DNA of 32,523 nucleotides from JANSXG01 sp965652425 (lineage in GTDB: Bacteria > Planctomycetota > Phycisphaerae > Phycisphaerales > UBA1924), in contig CBFGVX010000030.1 of the NCBI GenBank assembly GCA_965652425.1, forward strand, positions 1 through 32,523, given 5' to 3'. The notes under the pieces are model-generated. The model ran no database searches and was not told where the DNA came from. It worked only from the letters and a program-made list of their open reading frames with translations. This document shows, one piece after another, positions 1-6,834 of this stretch (the stretch's first letter is position 1; each line of letters begins with the position of its first letter). The translations under genes and the position numbers were made by a program.

Positions 1-2
1 CC

Positions 3-347
3 CTCGCCAGCGCGGGCCGCCCGCTGAGTCCCCAGGAACTGCTGGGAATCGCTCAGGATGAGGTGCCGAAGCTCGGCATGGCGACGGTGTACCGGACGCT
101 GAGTCTCCTGGTGGACGAGGGTGAGGCGGTGGCGGTGGAACTGCCCGGCGAACCCCCCCGCTACGAGCACCACACCGCTGCTGAGCACCACCACCATCAT
201 TTCCGCTGCGATGTCTGCGCTAAAGTCTTCGATGTCGAGGGCTGCCCCGGGAACATGAAGGGGATGCTGCCGCCGGGGTTCTCGCTGCGGGCGCACCACA
301 TCACGCTTTTCGGCACCTGCGATGAATGCGCGAAGAAGGCGGGCTGA
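3..347 (+). CDS. Fur/PerR-family metal-dependent transcriptional repressor (5' end outside window)
   Basis: The reading frame is open from the left edge, so the N-terminus is missing. The visible part begins inside the winged-helix DNA-binding domain (SPQELLGIAQDEVPKLGM, then ATVYRTLSLLVDEG, the typical Fur recognition-helix region). A dimerisation and metal-binding domain follows, with the histidine cluster EHHHHHF, a first CxxC (CDVC) and a second CxxC near the C-terminus (CDEC), as in zinc-structured Fur, PerR and Zur proteins. Family members bind operator DNA when loaded with iron, manganese or zinc. The subtype cannot be decided from this fragment. An internal GTG at 63 is not the start, because conserved helix residues lie upstream of it. 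Elongation factor P follows 85 bases downstream behind its own -10-like element, so the two need not be co-transcribed. Confidence 0.9.
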   Translation, partial: LASAGRPLSPQELLGIAQDEVPKLGMATVYRTLSLLVDEGEAVAVELPGEPPRYEHHTAAEHHHHHFRCDVCAKVFDVEGCPGNMKGMLPPGFSLRAHHITLFGTCDECAKKAG

Positions 348-371
348 GGGGCGGCGGGGAGCGGGTTCGGA

Positions 372-377
372 TACCAT
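372..377 (+). promoter_or_regulatory. Candidate -10 element (TACCAT) for efp
   Basis: GGATACCATGTG lies 55 bases upstream of the efp start. It fits the GG-TAnnnT pattern seen before many genes in this window. No convincing -35 hexamer is visible. Weak evidence on its own. Confidence 0.35.
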
Positions 378-432
378 GTGCGGCCCGGCCAGATGTGGCC
401 CCTGATTCCTATTTCGCCAGAGGATTATCGCC

Positions 433-993
433 GTGAAAGCTGTTGATCTCCGCCCCGGTATCGCCGTGAATCTGGACGGTCGCCTGCTGGTCGTGACGAA
501 GTACGACCATGTGAAGCCCGGCAAGGGTCCGGCGTACGCCCAGGTCAAGATGAAGGATGTCAAGCAGGGCGGCTACATCGAGAAGCGGTTCGGTTCCTCT
601 GACACCGTCGAAGCAACCACGCTCGATCGGCGGACCTGCGAGTACCTGTACGAGGACGCTGACGGCTACATCTTCATGGACTCGGAGTCCTTCGATCAGT
701 TCACGCTGGACCGGGACACGGCGGGCGATTCGATGCTGTTCCTCCGCCCGAACGGCACCTGCACGGTGCTGTTCCACGGCGAGACGCCGCTGCTGATCGA
801 ACTGCCGGGCTCGGTGGACCTGATCGTGCAGGACTGCGAGCCGGGCGTGAAGGGCGCGACGGTGACGAATGTGCAGAAGGAAGCGGTGATGGAGACCGGC
901 CTGAAGACCCGCGTGCCGGACTTCATCACGGTGGGCGAGACACTGCGTATCAACACGACCGATGGGAGCTATATCTCGCGGGCCAAGGAATGA
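433..993 (+). CDS. efp: Elongation factor P
   Basis: Binds the ribosome between the P and E sites and relieves stalling at polyproline stretches. The 186-residue length is typical. The order is the usual three beta-barrel domains: KOW-like N-terminal domain (about 1-64), central OB domain (65-125) and C-terminal OB domain (130-186, ending in LRINTTDGSYISRAKE). The acceptor loop HVKPGKGPA carries Lys31, equivalent to the modified Lys34 of E. coli EF-P. No modification enzyme (EpmA/EpmB, EarP or YmfI type) is encoded in the window, so modification status is unknown. The start is GTG at 433, with the purine-rich AGAGGA about 8 bases upstream. The protein carries several Pro-Gly pairs but is otherwise unremarkable. 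Identification is secure. Confidence 0.97.
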   Translation: MKAVDLRPGIAVNLDGRLLVVTKYDHVKPGKGPAYAQVKMKDVKQGGYIEKRFGSSDTVEATTLDRRTCEYLYEDADGYIFMDSESFDQFTLDRDTAGDSMLFLRPNGTCTVLFHGETPLLIELPGSVDLIVQDCEPGVKGATVTNVQKEAVMETGLKTRVPDFITVGETLRINTTDGSYISRAKE

Positions 994-1003
994 GTTCGAG
1001 GAT

Positions 1004-1024
1004 GGACGGGCAGGATGCCCGTCC
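1004..1024. repeat. Short intergenic palindrome, possible dispersed repeat
   Basis: GGACGGGC, a 5-base spacer AGGAT, then GCCCGTCC form a perfect 8-bp inverted repeat 11 bases after the efp stop codon. No T-run follows, so it is not a standard intrinsic terminator. On the minus strand the surrounding sequence would translate as GTGILPVHPR, a string I associate with dispersed intergenic repeats in planctomycete and verrucomicrobial genomes. That association is recollection, not a search. It may stabilise or terminate the efp transcript. Confidence 0.55.
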
Positions 1025-1114
1025 CACCGGAGAAGCTTATTGGACGAGGCGAGAGTCGGGATTTCTGAAACTGCGGCGCCCTGCTCTGCGAATAAGAGGG
1101 TGTCGGGGGTGCGT

Positions 1115-1168
1115 TTGACTTCAGAGCGTGACCCGGTCGATAGACAACCGGTCGAGACGATCCGGTGA
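1115..1168 (+). promoter_or_regulatory. Candidate promoter with three CCGGTsGA direct repeats upstream of the GNAT gene
   Basis: TTGACT at 1115-1120 matches the -35 consensus at five of six positions. A poor -10 (GATAGA, 1139-1144) lies 18 bases further. CCGGTCGA occurs at 1133-1140 and again at 1148-1155, and a shorter CCGGTGA is at 1162-1168. The copies are 14-15 bases apart and overlap the presumed promoter, as operator repeats often do. The last copy touches the Shine-Dalgarno sequence. Function is inferred from position only. Confidence 0.35.
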
Positions 1169-1181
1169 AAGGGGGTCGGGC

Positions 1182-1646
1182 ATGGCAGACGCAACTATTG
1201 ACAGGATCAACCCCGCGGATCTGGACACGATCACGCACCTGTACAACAGCATCTTCCGTCCCGAGCGCGATCAGGAGTGGATCGCGCGCCACCTGCAGAG
1301 CCGGCGTAATGTGCTGGTGCAGGTCGCGCGGATCGACAACGATGCGGTCGGTTTCTACATCGGCATGGAACTGCGCCCGACGACGCATCAGGGATGGATC
1401 GTCGGCGTGGTTCCCGAGATGCGTCGCAGTGGTATCGGAACGCAGCTTCTGGTCGCCGCGGCGGACTGGGCGAAAACCGAAGGGTATCGCTCGATCCGCT
1501 TCGAGGTGCCGAACACGGTGCGCTCGGTGCTGCAGTTCTCGATCGCCGAGGGCTACGACATCACTGGCGTGCGCTATGACCACGACCTGGCGACGAATCT
1601 GGTGATCTTCGAGCGCGTGCTCGGAGATGGCGGGTACGAGGGGTAA
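1182..1646 (+). CDS. GNAT-family N-acetyltransferase
   Basis: A 154-residue single-domain acetyltransferase of the Gcn5-related fold, transferring an acyl group from acetyl-CoA to an unknown amine. The acetyl-CoA pyrophosphate loop is visible as VVPEMRRSGIGTQLL, the motif A R/QxxGxG/A signature, followed by the alpha helix AAADWAKTEGY. The strand GWIVGVV precedes it, and the C-terminal motif B region is SVLQFSIAEGYDITGVRYD. The ATG at 1182 is chosen because AAAGGGGG lies 6-13 bases upstream; a longer frame from 1128 lacks such a site. The next gene is convergent and begins its stop 47 bases downstream, with a palindrome between. Substrate cannot be predicted. RimI-type protein acetylation is possible but unsupported. 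Confidence 0.85.
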   Translation: MADATIDRINPADLDTITHLYNSIFRPERDQEWIARHLQSRRNVLVQVARIDNDAVGFYIGMELRPTTHQGWIVGVVPEMRRSGIGTQLLVAAADWAKTEGYRSIRFEVPNTVRSVLQFSIAEGYDITGVRYDHDLATNLVIFERVLGDGGYEG

Positions 1647-1650
1647 GGCG

Positions 1651-1678
1651 CACGGGTTGCCCTTCGGGTCAACCCGTG
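1651..1678. repeat. Palindrome between convergent genes, possible dispersed repeat or bidirectional terminator
   Basis: CACGGGTTG (1651-1659) and CAACCCGTG (1670-1678) form a perfect 9-bp stem, with CCC TTC GGG adding an inner 3-bp stem. It sits between the GNAT stop and the stop of the convergent peptidase gene. No T-run accompanies it. The minus-strand reading PRVDPKGNPC resembles translated intergenic repeats I recall from planctomycete genomes; this was not searched. Confidence 0.55.
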
Positions 1679-1693
1679 GCACCCACATTTAGT

Positions 1694-3835
1694 TTAGAAC
1701 CCGCTCAGGGCTTTCTCAATCCGGTCGAGCACGGCTTCGAGGTCGGCGAGAGCGTCGGTGAGGTTGCGCGAGTCGCCGACTTCGAGTTCGTAGCGGACTC
1801 CGGGCAAAGCCCACGATGAGTAGCCGGAAGTCGCATCCGGTGCGACGAAGCGGTTGCTGAGCCAGGCTCGCTCGCGCAGGCCGGATGGCGGTGTCCACGC
1901 GAGATCGGTCCAGCGGGTTTGGGCGTTGACGCGGCGCGGATCGAGGACGCCGTTTTCCAATGTGGCGATGAGACGGTTGGCTCGGTTTTCCAGACGACGG
2001 CTGACCGCTGCGAAGCGCTCTTGAAGTGCCTCGGCCTGACCGAGCGGACGATCGGGAAGGCGGTCTTTGAGTCCGTCGAGCGCGGTGGAGGCCTCGTCGA
2101 TTACGCGGTTCGGCTGCGCGGGCAACAGATCGGCGTTGGCGAGGCGAGCGCCGACGATGCCGGCCATGCGCGAGACCATCAGCGCGGGCTCGTAGTCCTC
2201 GCCGACGATCTTGCGGTACCAGGTGACGGTGTCGTAGAGGGAGTGATAGGAAACGCCAGGAGAGCCGGAGGCACCGATGGAGATCGAGGGGACGCCGGCG
2301 TGGCAGAGGAAGCCGACATGGTCGGACCCGCCACCGAGCGTGCCGATGCGCGGCTCGGTGGCTTCTCGTCCGGAGCGGCCGAGCCAGATCTCGTGGACCA
2401 TGGTCTGCGGATCGCGGGCCTGCGGCACGACCTTGGACGCGTCGGCGATCATGCCCTTGAAGCCGGGCCAACTCGAAGCGTTCAAGTACGGGCCCATCGC
2501 GGACATGTCGAGGTTGATGTACGTCACGCAGCCCGCGGCGGAGCCCGGCTCGCCACGGAGCGTGTCGAGGTTGGCCTCGACCCATTCCGATGAACCGATG
2601 ATGCCGTACTCCTCAGCGCCCCACGCGCCGAAGACGATTGTGCGTTGCGGTCGCCAGCCGTTCTGGGCCATCTCGCCCATGACGCGCGCGAGGTCCATCA
2701 CGCAGATGAGACCGGCGAGCGGGTCGGATGCGCCGTGTCCCCATGCGTCGTGGTGACCCCCGATGACGATGAACTCGTCGGGCCAGCGTTCGCCCTCGAT
2801 GCGTCCGAGGACATTGGCCGTCTTCATCAGGTCTCGGTTCTGTTGCACCTCGAGCTTCACACGCAGATCCGTGCCGCCGGTGAGGCGGTAAGGAACATCA
2901 CATCCCCCCTGCCACTGCTCGGACGGAACCTCATCGCCGGTCATGCGCTTGAGGATCTCTTCAGCGGCCCCGTAGCCGATGGGCTGGACGGGGATGCGGG
3001 GCAGCGCCACTTGCTCGGGGTCGAGGCGCTGCTCCGGATCGAGATCGGGCGTCGCGGCGACGAACGGCGTAAGCGGGTCGCCGAAGTAATCCAGTGTGAG
3101 GATGGAGCCCCGCTGGATGTAGTGCTCGTTGGCGAAGCCGCCCTCGGGATAGACCGGGCCGCGCCGGAAGCCGGAGTCGCCGGGGTCGGTGTACATGATG
3201 AGGCCCGCCGCACCGGCTTCCTCGGCGTACTTGGCCTTGTAGCCCCGGTAGTTGCCGCCGTAGCGGGCAATGACGATCTTGCCCTCGCTGGAGATACCGA
3301 GTTCGGCGAGTTTGGCGAAGTCTTCCTTGCGCCCGTAGTTGGCGTAGACGATCTCGCCTTCGACCGTGCCCGAGGCGGAATAGGCGTTCCAGCCGAGGGC
3401 GATCTCCTGTCGGCGGGTGAACCAGTCCTCTTCGATCTCCGGCTCGGTCACAGCCAGTTCGAGGGGCTCGTTCAGGTCGGGGGCACTGGTGATGGCCAGA
3501 GCAGCGCTGACCGGCTCGGACAGGTAGACCTCGAGTTCCTGGATCTCGACTTCAAGCCCGAAACGCTCGAACTGCCGGGCGATGATCTCGATGACGCGGC
3601 GGTCTCCGGGCGTCCCTGCTCGGTGCGGGTGCGAGCCGAGCAGGTCGTGCCAGCGGCGGAGGGATTCGGGGCTCAGACGCTCGATGAGCATGTCCTCGTA
3701 CTGCATCTGCCGCTCGCGATGGTCCGAGGCGAAGTACTGGAGGCCGTCGCGGGCCTCTTGTGTCGGTGGTGCCTCCTGTGCGGCGATCGCCAGCAGCGGA
3801 GCGGCGAGAAACGAGAGAGAAACGAGTCGAATCAT
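1694..3835 (-). CDS. Secreted M28-family zinc peptidase with PA domain (glutamate carboxypeptidase II-like)
   Basis: A 713-residue protein with the domain order of PSMA/transferrin-receptor-like peptidases. A signal peptide comes first (MIRLVSLSFLAAPLLAIAAQ), then a protease-associated domain (about residues 150-290, including AGAAGLIMYTDPGD), the M28 catalytic domain (about 335-560) and a C-terminal helical dimerisation-type domain. The co-catalytic zinc site is intact by alignment to the family: His361 (GGHHDAW), Asp371 (SDPLAG), catalytic Glu408 and ligand Glu409 (GAEEYG), Asp443 (INLDM) and His531 (SYHSLYDT). It should act as an exported amino- or carboxypeptidase on peptides. The ATG at 3835 was chosen because it starts the signal peptide and has AAGGA 8 bases upstream. 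The frame stays open further upstream, but without a site. It is divergent from the DUF1015 gene. Confidence 0.93.
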   Translation of the reverse strand: MIRLVSLSFLAAPLLAIAAQEAPPTQEARDGLQYFASDHRERQMQYEDMLIERLSPESLRRWHDLLGSHPHRAGTPGDRRVIEIIARQFERFGLEVEIQELEVYLSEPVSAALAITSAPDLNEPLELAVTEPEIEEDWFTRRQEIALGWNAYSASGTVEGEIVYANYGRKEDFAKLAELGISSEGKIVIARYGGNYRGYKAKYAEEAGAAGLIMYTDPGDSGFRRGPVYPEGGFANEHYIQRGSILTLDYFGDPLTPFVAATPDLDPEQRLDPEQVALPRIPVQPIGYGAAEEILKRMTGDEVPSEQWQGGCDVPYRLTGGTDLRVKLEVQQNRDLMKTANVLGRIEGERWPDEFIVIGGHHDAWGHGASDPLAGLICVMDLARVMGEMAQNGWRPQRTIVFGAWGAEEYGIIGSSEWVEANLDTLRGEPGSAAGCVTYINLDMSAMGPYLNASSWPGFKGMIADASKVVPQARDPQTMVHEIWLGRSGREATEPRIGTLGGGSDHVGFLCHAGVPSISIGASGSPGVSYHSLYDTVTWYRKIVGEDYEPALMVSRMAGIVGARLANADLLPAQPNRVIDEASTALDGLKDRLPDRPLGQAEALQERFAAVSRRLENRANRLIATLENGVLDPRRVNAQTRWTDLAWTPPSGLRERAWLSNRFVAPDATSGYSSWALPGVRYELEVGDSRNLTDALADLEAVLDRIEKALSGF

Positions 3836-3856
3836 GGGTGGGTCCTTCCAGAGGCC

Positions 3857-3862
3857 AGCATA
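3857..3862 (-). promoter_or_regulatory. Candidate -10 element (TATGCT) for the M28 peptidase gene
   Basis: On the minus strand TATGCT lies 21 bases before the peptidase ATG, with the AAGGA ribosome site in between. It is part of a 110-base divergent promoter region. No clear -35 is visible. Confidence 0.35.
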
Positions 3863-3889
3863 GCTGTGCGGCGGGATGGCAGTCAGCGG

Positions 3890-3895
3890 TATGAT
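3890..3895 (+). promoter_or_regulatory. Candidate -10 element (TATGAT) for the DUF1015 gene
   Basis: GCGGTATGATCC lies 50 bases before the ATG at 3946. The hexamer differs from TATAAT at one position. No convincing -35 is seen. Confidence 0.4.
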
Positions 3896-3945
3896 CCCGA
3901 TCCCCCACTGCCATTCTCCCGAACGCCTCACAGGAAGGCCCGACG

Positions 3946-5202
3946 ATGCTGCGAGTCAACCCGTTCCAAGCCCTTCGCCCGACACCTGAACTCGCGTCAG
4001 AGGTCGCCTCCGTTCCCTACGATGTCTGCGACCGCGAGGAGGCGGTGAAGTTGGCCGAGGGTAAGCCCCGCTCTTTCCTGCATGTGGTTCGGCCGGATAT
4101 CGATCTGCCCGCGGAGTGCGATCCGTACGCGGATGTGATCTACGAGACCGCGCGGAAGAATTTCCACAAGCTGATCGACGACGGCGTGCTGATCCGCGAG
4201 GGGGAGCCGCGGCTGTACCTGTACCGCCAGGAGATGACGCTGGCCCCTGAGCTCGGAGGCCGGGTGCTCGCCCAGACCGGCGTGGTCGGGTGCTGCCACA
4301 TCGACGACTACAACGCCGACATCATCAAGAAGCACGAGAAGACCCGACAGGACAAAGAAGACGACCGGACGCGCCATGTGCTGACGCTCAACGCGAACGC
4401 CGGTCCGGTGTTCCTGCTGCACAAGAACGACCAGACGATTCAGTCGCTGATCGACGAGGGCGTGAAGCGCGAGCCGCTGTACGACTTCACCGCCGTCGAC
4501 GGCGTGCGCCACACCGTGTGGGTGATCGAGGATTCGGCGCCGTATGTCGAGGCGTATCGCAAACTCAAGGCGGCGTATGTGGCCGACGGGCACCACCGCT
4601 CTGCCTCGGCCGCTCGCGCCGGCGCGGAGCGAAGGAAGGCGAACCCGAACCACACGGGCGACGAGGAGTACAACTGGTTCCTCAGCGTGCTGTTCCCGGC
4701 GGACGAGCTGAACATCCTGCCCTACAACCGCTATGTGAAGGACCTGAACGGCCTGACGCCGGAGCAGCTCATCAACAAGATCAGCGCGATCGGGCAGGTG
4801 GAGAAGGACATCGACCCCCAGCCGCGCACGACGGGCTGCTTCGGGATGTACCTGGACGGTCAGTGGTACTCGATCACGCTGCCCGCGCAGTCGATCCCGA
4901 GCGCCGCCGAGGACCCGATCGGCAACCTCGACTATGTGCTGCTCTACGACCGGATCCTCGCGCCGATGCTGGGCATCGGGGATATCCGAACCGACAAGCG
5001 GATCGACTTTGTGGGCGGTATCCGCGGCACGAAGGAGCTGGAGCGGCGGGTGAACCAGAAGGGCGGGGTGGCGTTCGCGATGCACCCCGTGACGATCCGG
5101 CAGCTCACCGCGGTCGCGGACGCAGGCGAGATCATGCCGCCCAAGAGCACCTGGTTCGAGCCGAAGCTGCGCAGCGGTCTGCTGGTGCATACCCTTGACT
5201 GA
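3946..5202 (+). CDS. DUF1015-family protein (COG4198-type), possibly linked to serine metabolism
   Basis: A 418-residue soluble protein matching the DUF1015 family, whose biochemical role is not settled. Family hallmarks are the N-terminal FQALRPTPELASEVASVPYDV, the middle DIIKKHEKTRQDKEDDRTRH, the VADGHHRSASAARAG motif (Asp214, Gly215, His216, His217, Arg218) and a C-terminal section rich in hydrophobic strands. The DGHHRxxA motif resembles the ligand loop of ParB/sulfiredoxin-fold proteins, some of which are free-serine kinases. With serA and serC a few genes downstream, a role in serine metabolism is a reasonable inference but unproven. The start ATG has AGGAAGG about 8 bases upstream. It is the first gene of a tight plus-strand series, followed after 18 bases by the MscS gene. 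Confidence 0.85.
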   Translation: MLRVNPFQALRPTPELASEVASVPYDVCDREEAVKLAEGKPRSFLHVVRPDIDLPAECDPYADVIYETARKNFHKLIDDGVLIREGEPRLYLYRQEMTLAPELGGRVLAQTGVVGCCHIDDYNADIIKKHEKTRQDKEDDRTRHVLTLNANAGPVFLLHKNDQTIQSLIDEGVKREPLYDFTAVDGVRHTVWVIEDSAPYVEAYRKLKAAYVADGHHRSASAARAGAERRKANPNHTGDEEYNWFLSVLFPADELNILPYNRYVKDLNGLTPEQLINKISAIGQVEKDIDPQPRTTGCFGMYLDGQWYSITLPAQSIPSAAEDPIGNLDYVLLYDRILAPMLGIGDIRTDKRIDFVGGIRGTKELERRVNQKGGVAFAMHPVTIRQLTAVADAGEIMPPKSTWFEPKLRSGLLVHTLD

Positions 5203-5220
5203 TCGGAAGCCAGACACCGA

Positions 5221-6123
5221 ATGATCCACACCCTCGCCGATCTCAACGGGCGTATCAATGCGCTGCTCGAATGGCCGTACACGGGCCATGTGGTGAGCAC
5301 GATCGTGCTGATACTCAGCGTCGTGATTCTTCGGTCAATCATCATCCGTTCGATCGCCGGAGCCGGACAGCTTCACGGCGACCAGAGGCGCCGGATCATG
5401 GTCAGCGTGCGCAACGCGCTGCTGGTCGTGCTTATTGTCGGGCTGGTGATGATCTGGGGGGCGGAACTGAGGGTCGCCGCGCTCTCGGCCTTCGCGATCG
5501 CCGCGGCGATCGTGATCGCCACCAAGGAACTCATCATGTGCATCAGCGGCTCGTTCCTCCGCACGGGCTCTCACGCCTTCAAGGTCGGGGACCGGATAGA
5601 AGTCGGGGGTATACGGGGCGATGTGTTCGACACCACCCTGCTTACCACGACGCTTTTCGAAGTCGGACCGGGTCCCAATGCGCATCAGTCGACCGGACGC
5701 ACGGTGCAAATCCCCAACAGCATATTCCTGTCACAGTCGGTCATCAACGAAACCGCGACCGACGATTTCGTGCTTCATTCGCTGGTTATCCCGCTCAAAT
5801 TCACAGACGATCTCGCCGGTTGCGAGCGCGCTCTGATCAACGCGGCCCGCGCCGAGTGCGATTCATTCATGGCCAGCGCGAAATCACACATGGAGCAGAT
5901 CGGAAAGGCCCAAGGCATCGACGCACTGTCCGTTGAGCCCAGGGTCTCCATCCATCTGCCTGAACCGGAACGCGTGAACCTGATGCTGCGGTTCCCGGCT
6001 CCCACCAGGCGGAAGGGGCGTATCGAACAGGCCATCCTCAGGCGCTACATCATGACCAGGCCCAAGCCCGAAACCCAGAAGAACCCGCCGACGCCAGAAG
6101 CGCCCAGCGCGGAAGCGAAATGA
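5221..6123 (+). CDS. Small MscS-family mechanosensitive channel-like membrane protein
   Basis: A 300-residue protein with three predicted membrane segments (about 23-43, 64-80 and 86-107). The last is Ala-rich like the pore-lining TM3 of MscS (VAALSAFAIAAAIVIATKELI). The MscS beta domain follows (SHAFKVGDRIEVGGIRGDVFD, the conserved FxVGDxIxxxGxxGxV signature, then VQIPNSIFLSQSVIN), and an alpha/beta C-terminal domain ends in a charged, Pro-rich tail. Channels of this family release solutes on hypo-osmotic shock. It starts 18 bases after the DUF1015 stop, and its stop codon overlaps the next ATG (ATGA), so translational coupling is likely. The substrate and link to its neighbours are unknown. 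Confidence 0.88.
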   Translation: MIHTLADLNGRINALLEWPYTGHVVSTIVLILSVVILRSIIIRSIAGAGQLHGDQRRRIMVSVRNALLVVLIVGLVMIWGAELRVAALSAFAIAAAIVIATKELIMCISGSFLRTGSHAFKVGDRIEVGGIRGDVFDTTLLTTTLFEVGPGPNAHQSTGRTVQIPNSIFLSQSVINETATDDFVLHSLVIPLKFTDDLAGCERALINAARAECDSFMASAKSHMEQIGKAQGIDALSVEPRVSIHLPEPERVNLMLRFPAPTRRKGRIEQAILRRYIMTRPKPETQKNPPTPEAPSAEAK

Positions 6124-6764
6124 ACCGTCACCTGCTGATCGATCTTGCGGACGATGCGCTCGATCGGCTGGACCGCATGCAACGCTGGTGGCAACGCCAG
6201 TCCCCTCATCCGGCGCTGTCGCAGTTCCTGATCACCCTCGTGATTCTCACCGCCGCTGCCGGCACCTACGCCGGCACGGACGCGACGATGCGAGTCACGA
6301 TCGGGATGTCCGTTTGCGTTTTCATCGGTTGGCTCTGCGCCATGCTGGGATGTGTTCGCACAGTCGGATCCGTCTTGCCGCAACCCAGCACAACCGAGGG
6401 AGACGACGCGACCGTCGACATCGATCCGGACGCACTCTCGCTGAGAAGACGCCTGCGCCTGTGGTCGGCGTGTTTCTGGTGGCTGCAGTTGCCGTGGATG
6501 CTCGTTGTCGCGGTACGAGCGGTGCTGATCGCGATCGCGCTGATCGGCGGGTCGCCCACCAGCCGGGTCGGGCTGGGATGCACACTGGTCCCGATCTGGG
6601 CGGTTTCAGTTCCGGTCGGCCTCGGGTTGTGGCAGAGACACTTCCGAAGACTCAGCAGGGCTTCGGGAAGCCGCACCGAGGACGACCTGGACGGCCGGGT
6701 CTGGTGGTTCGGAGCGGGAGCCATCGGCGTGAGTTTCGTATGGGCCGGGCTGCTGATCATCTGA
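6120..6764 (+). CDS. Uncharacterised polytopic membrane protein
   Basis: A 214-residue protein that I do not recognise. It has five likely membrane segments: FLITLVILTAAAGTYAG (about 37-53), VTIGMSVCVFIGWLCAML (59-76), WLQLPWMLVVAVRAVLIAIAL (121-141), VGLGCTLVPIWAVSVPVGLGL (149-169) and VWWFGAGAIGVSFVWAGLLII at the C-terminus. A charged cytoplasmic-type stretch rich in Asp lies between the second and third. Its ATG overlaps the stop of the MscS gene by four bases, which argues for co-translation and perhaps a joint function. No catalytic motif is visible. It ends 70 bases before serA, which has its own -10-like element and ribosome site. Confidence 0.75.
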   Translation: MNRHLLIDLADDALDRLDRMQRWWQRQSPHPALSQFLITLVILTAAAGTYAGTDATMRVTIGMSVCVFIGWLCAMLGCVRTVGSVLPQPSTTEGDDATVDIDPDALSLRRRLRLWSACFWWLQLPWMLVVAVRAVLIAIALIGGSPTSRVGLGCTLVPIWAVSVPVGLGLWQRHFRRLSRASGSRTEDDLDGRVWWFGAGAIGVSFVWAGLLII

Positions 6765-6787
6765 CCGCTCCGCCCGACCCGGCGCGG

Positions 6788-6793
6788 TACACT
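6788..6793 (+). promoter_or_regulatory. Candidate -10 element (TACACT) for serA
   Basis: GCGGTACACTCCC lies 41 bases upstream of the serA GTG, in the gap after the preceding gene. It shares the GG-TACACT form seen before leuS. No clear -35 is visible. Confidence 0.45.
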
Positions 6794-6834
6794 CCCCGCC
6801 CTACTTCCTTTCCCATACCCCTCGGAGGATCACC

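Noticed and set aside
63..347. GTG at 63 as the real start of the Fur-family gene
   Set aside because: Conserved winged-helix residues (SPQELLGIAQDE) continue upstream to the window edge, so the gene begins outside the window.
2645..4048. A 467-codon plus-strand frame opposite the M28 peptidase
   Set aside because: It spans the divergent promoter region and overlaps DUF1015 out of frame; the peptidase on the other strand has a complete active site.
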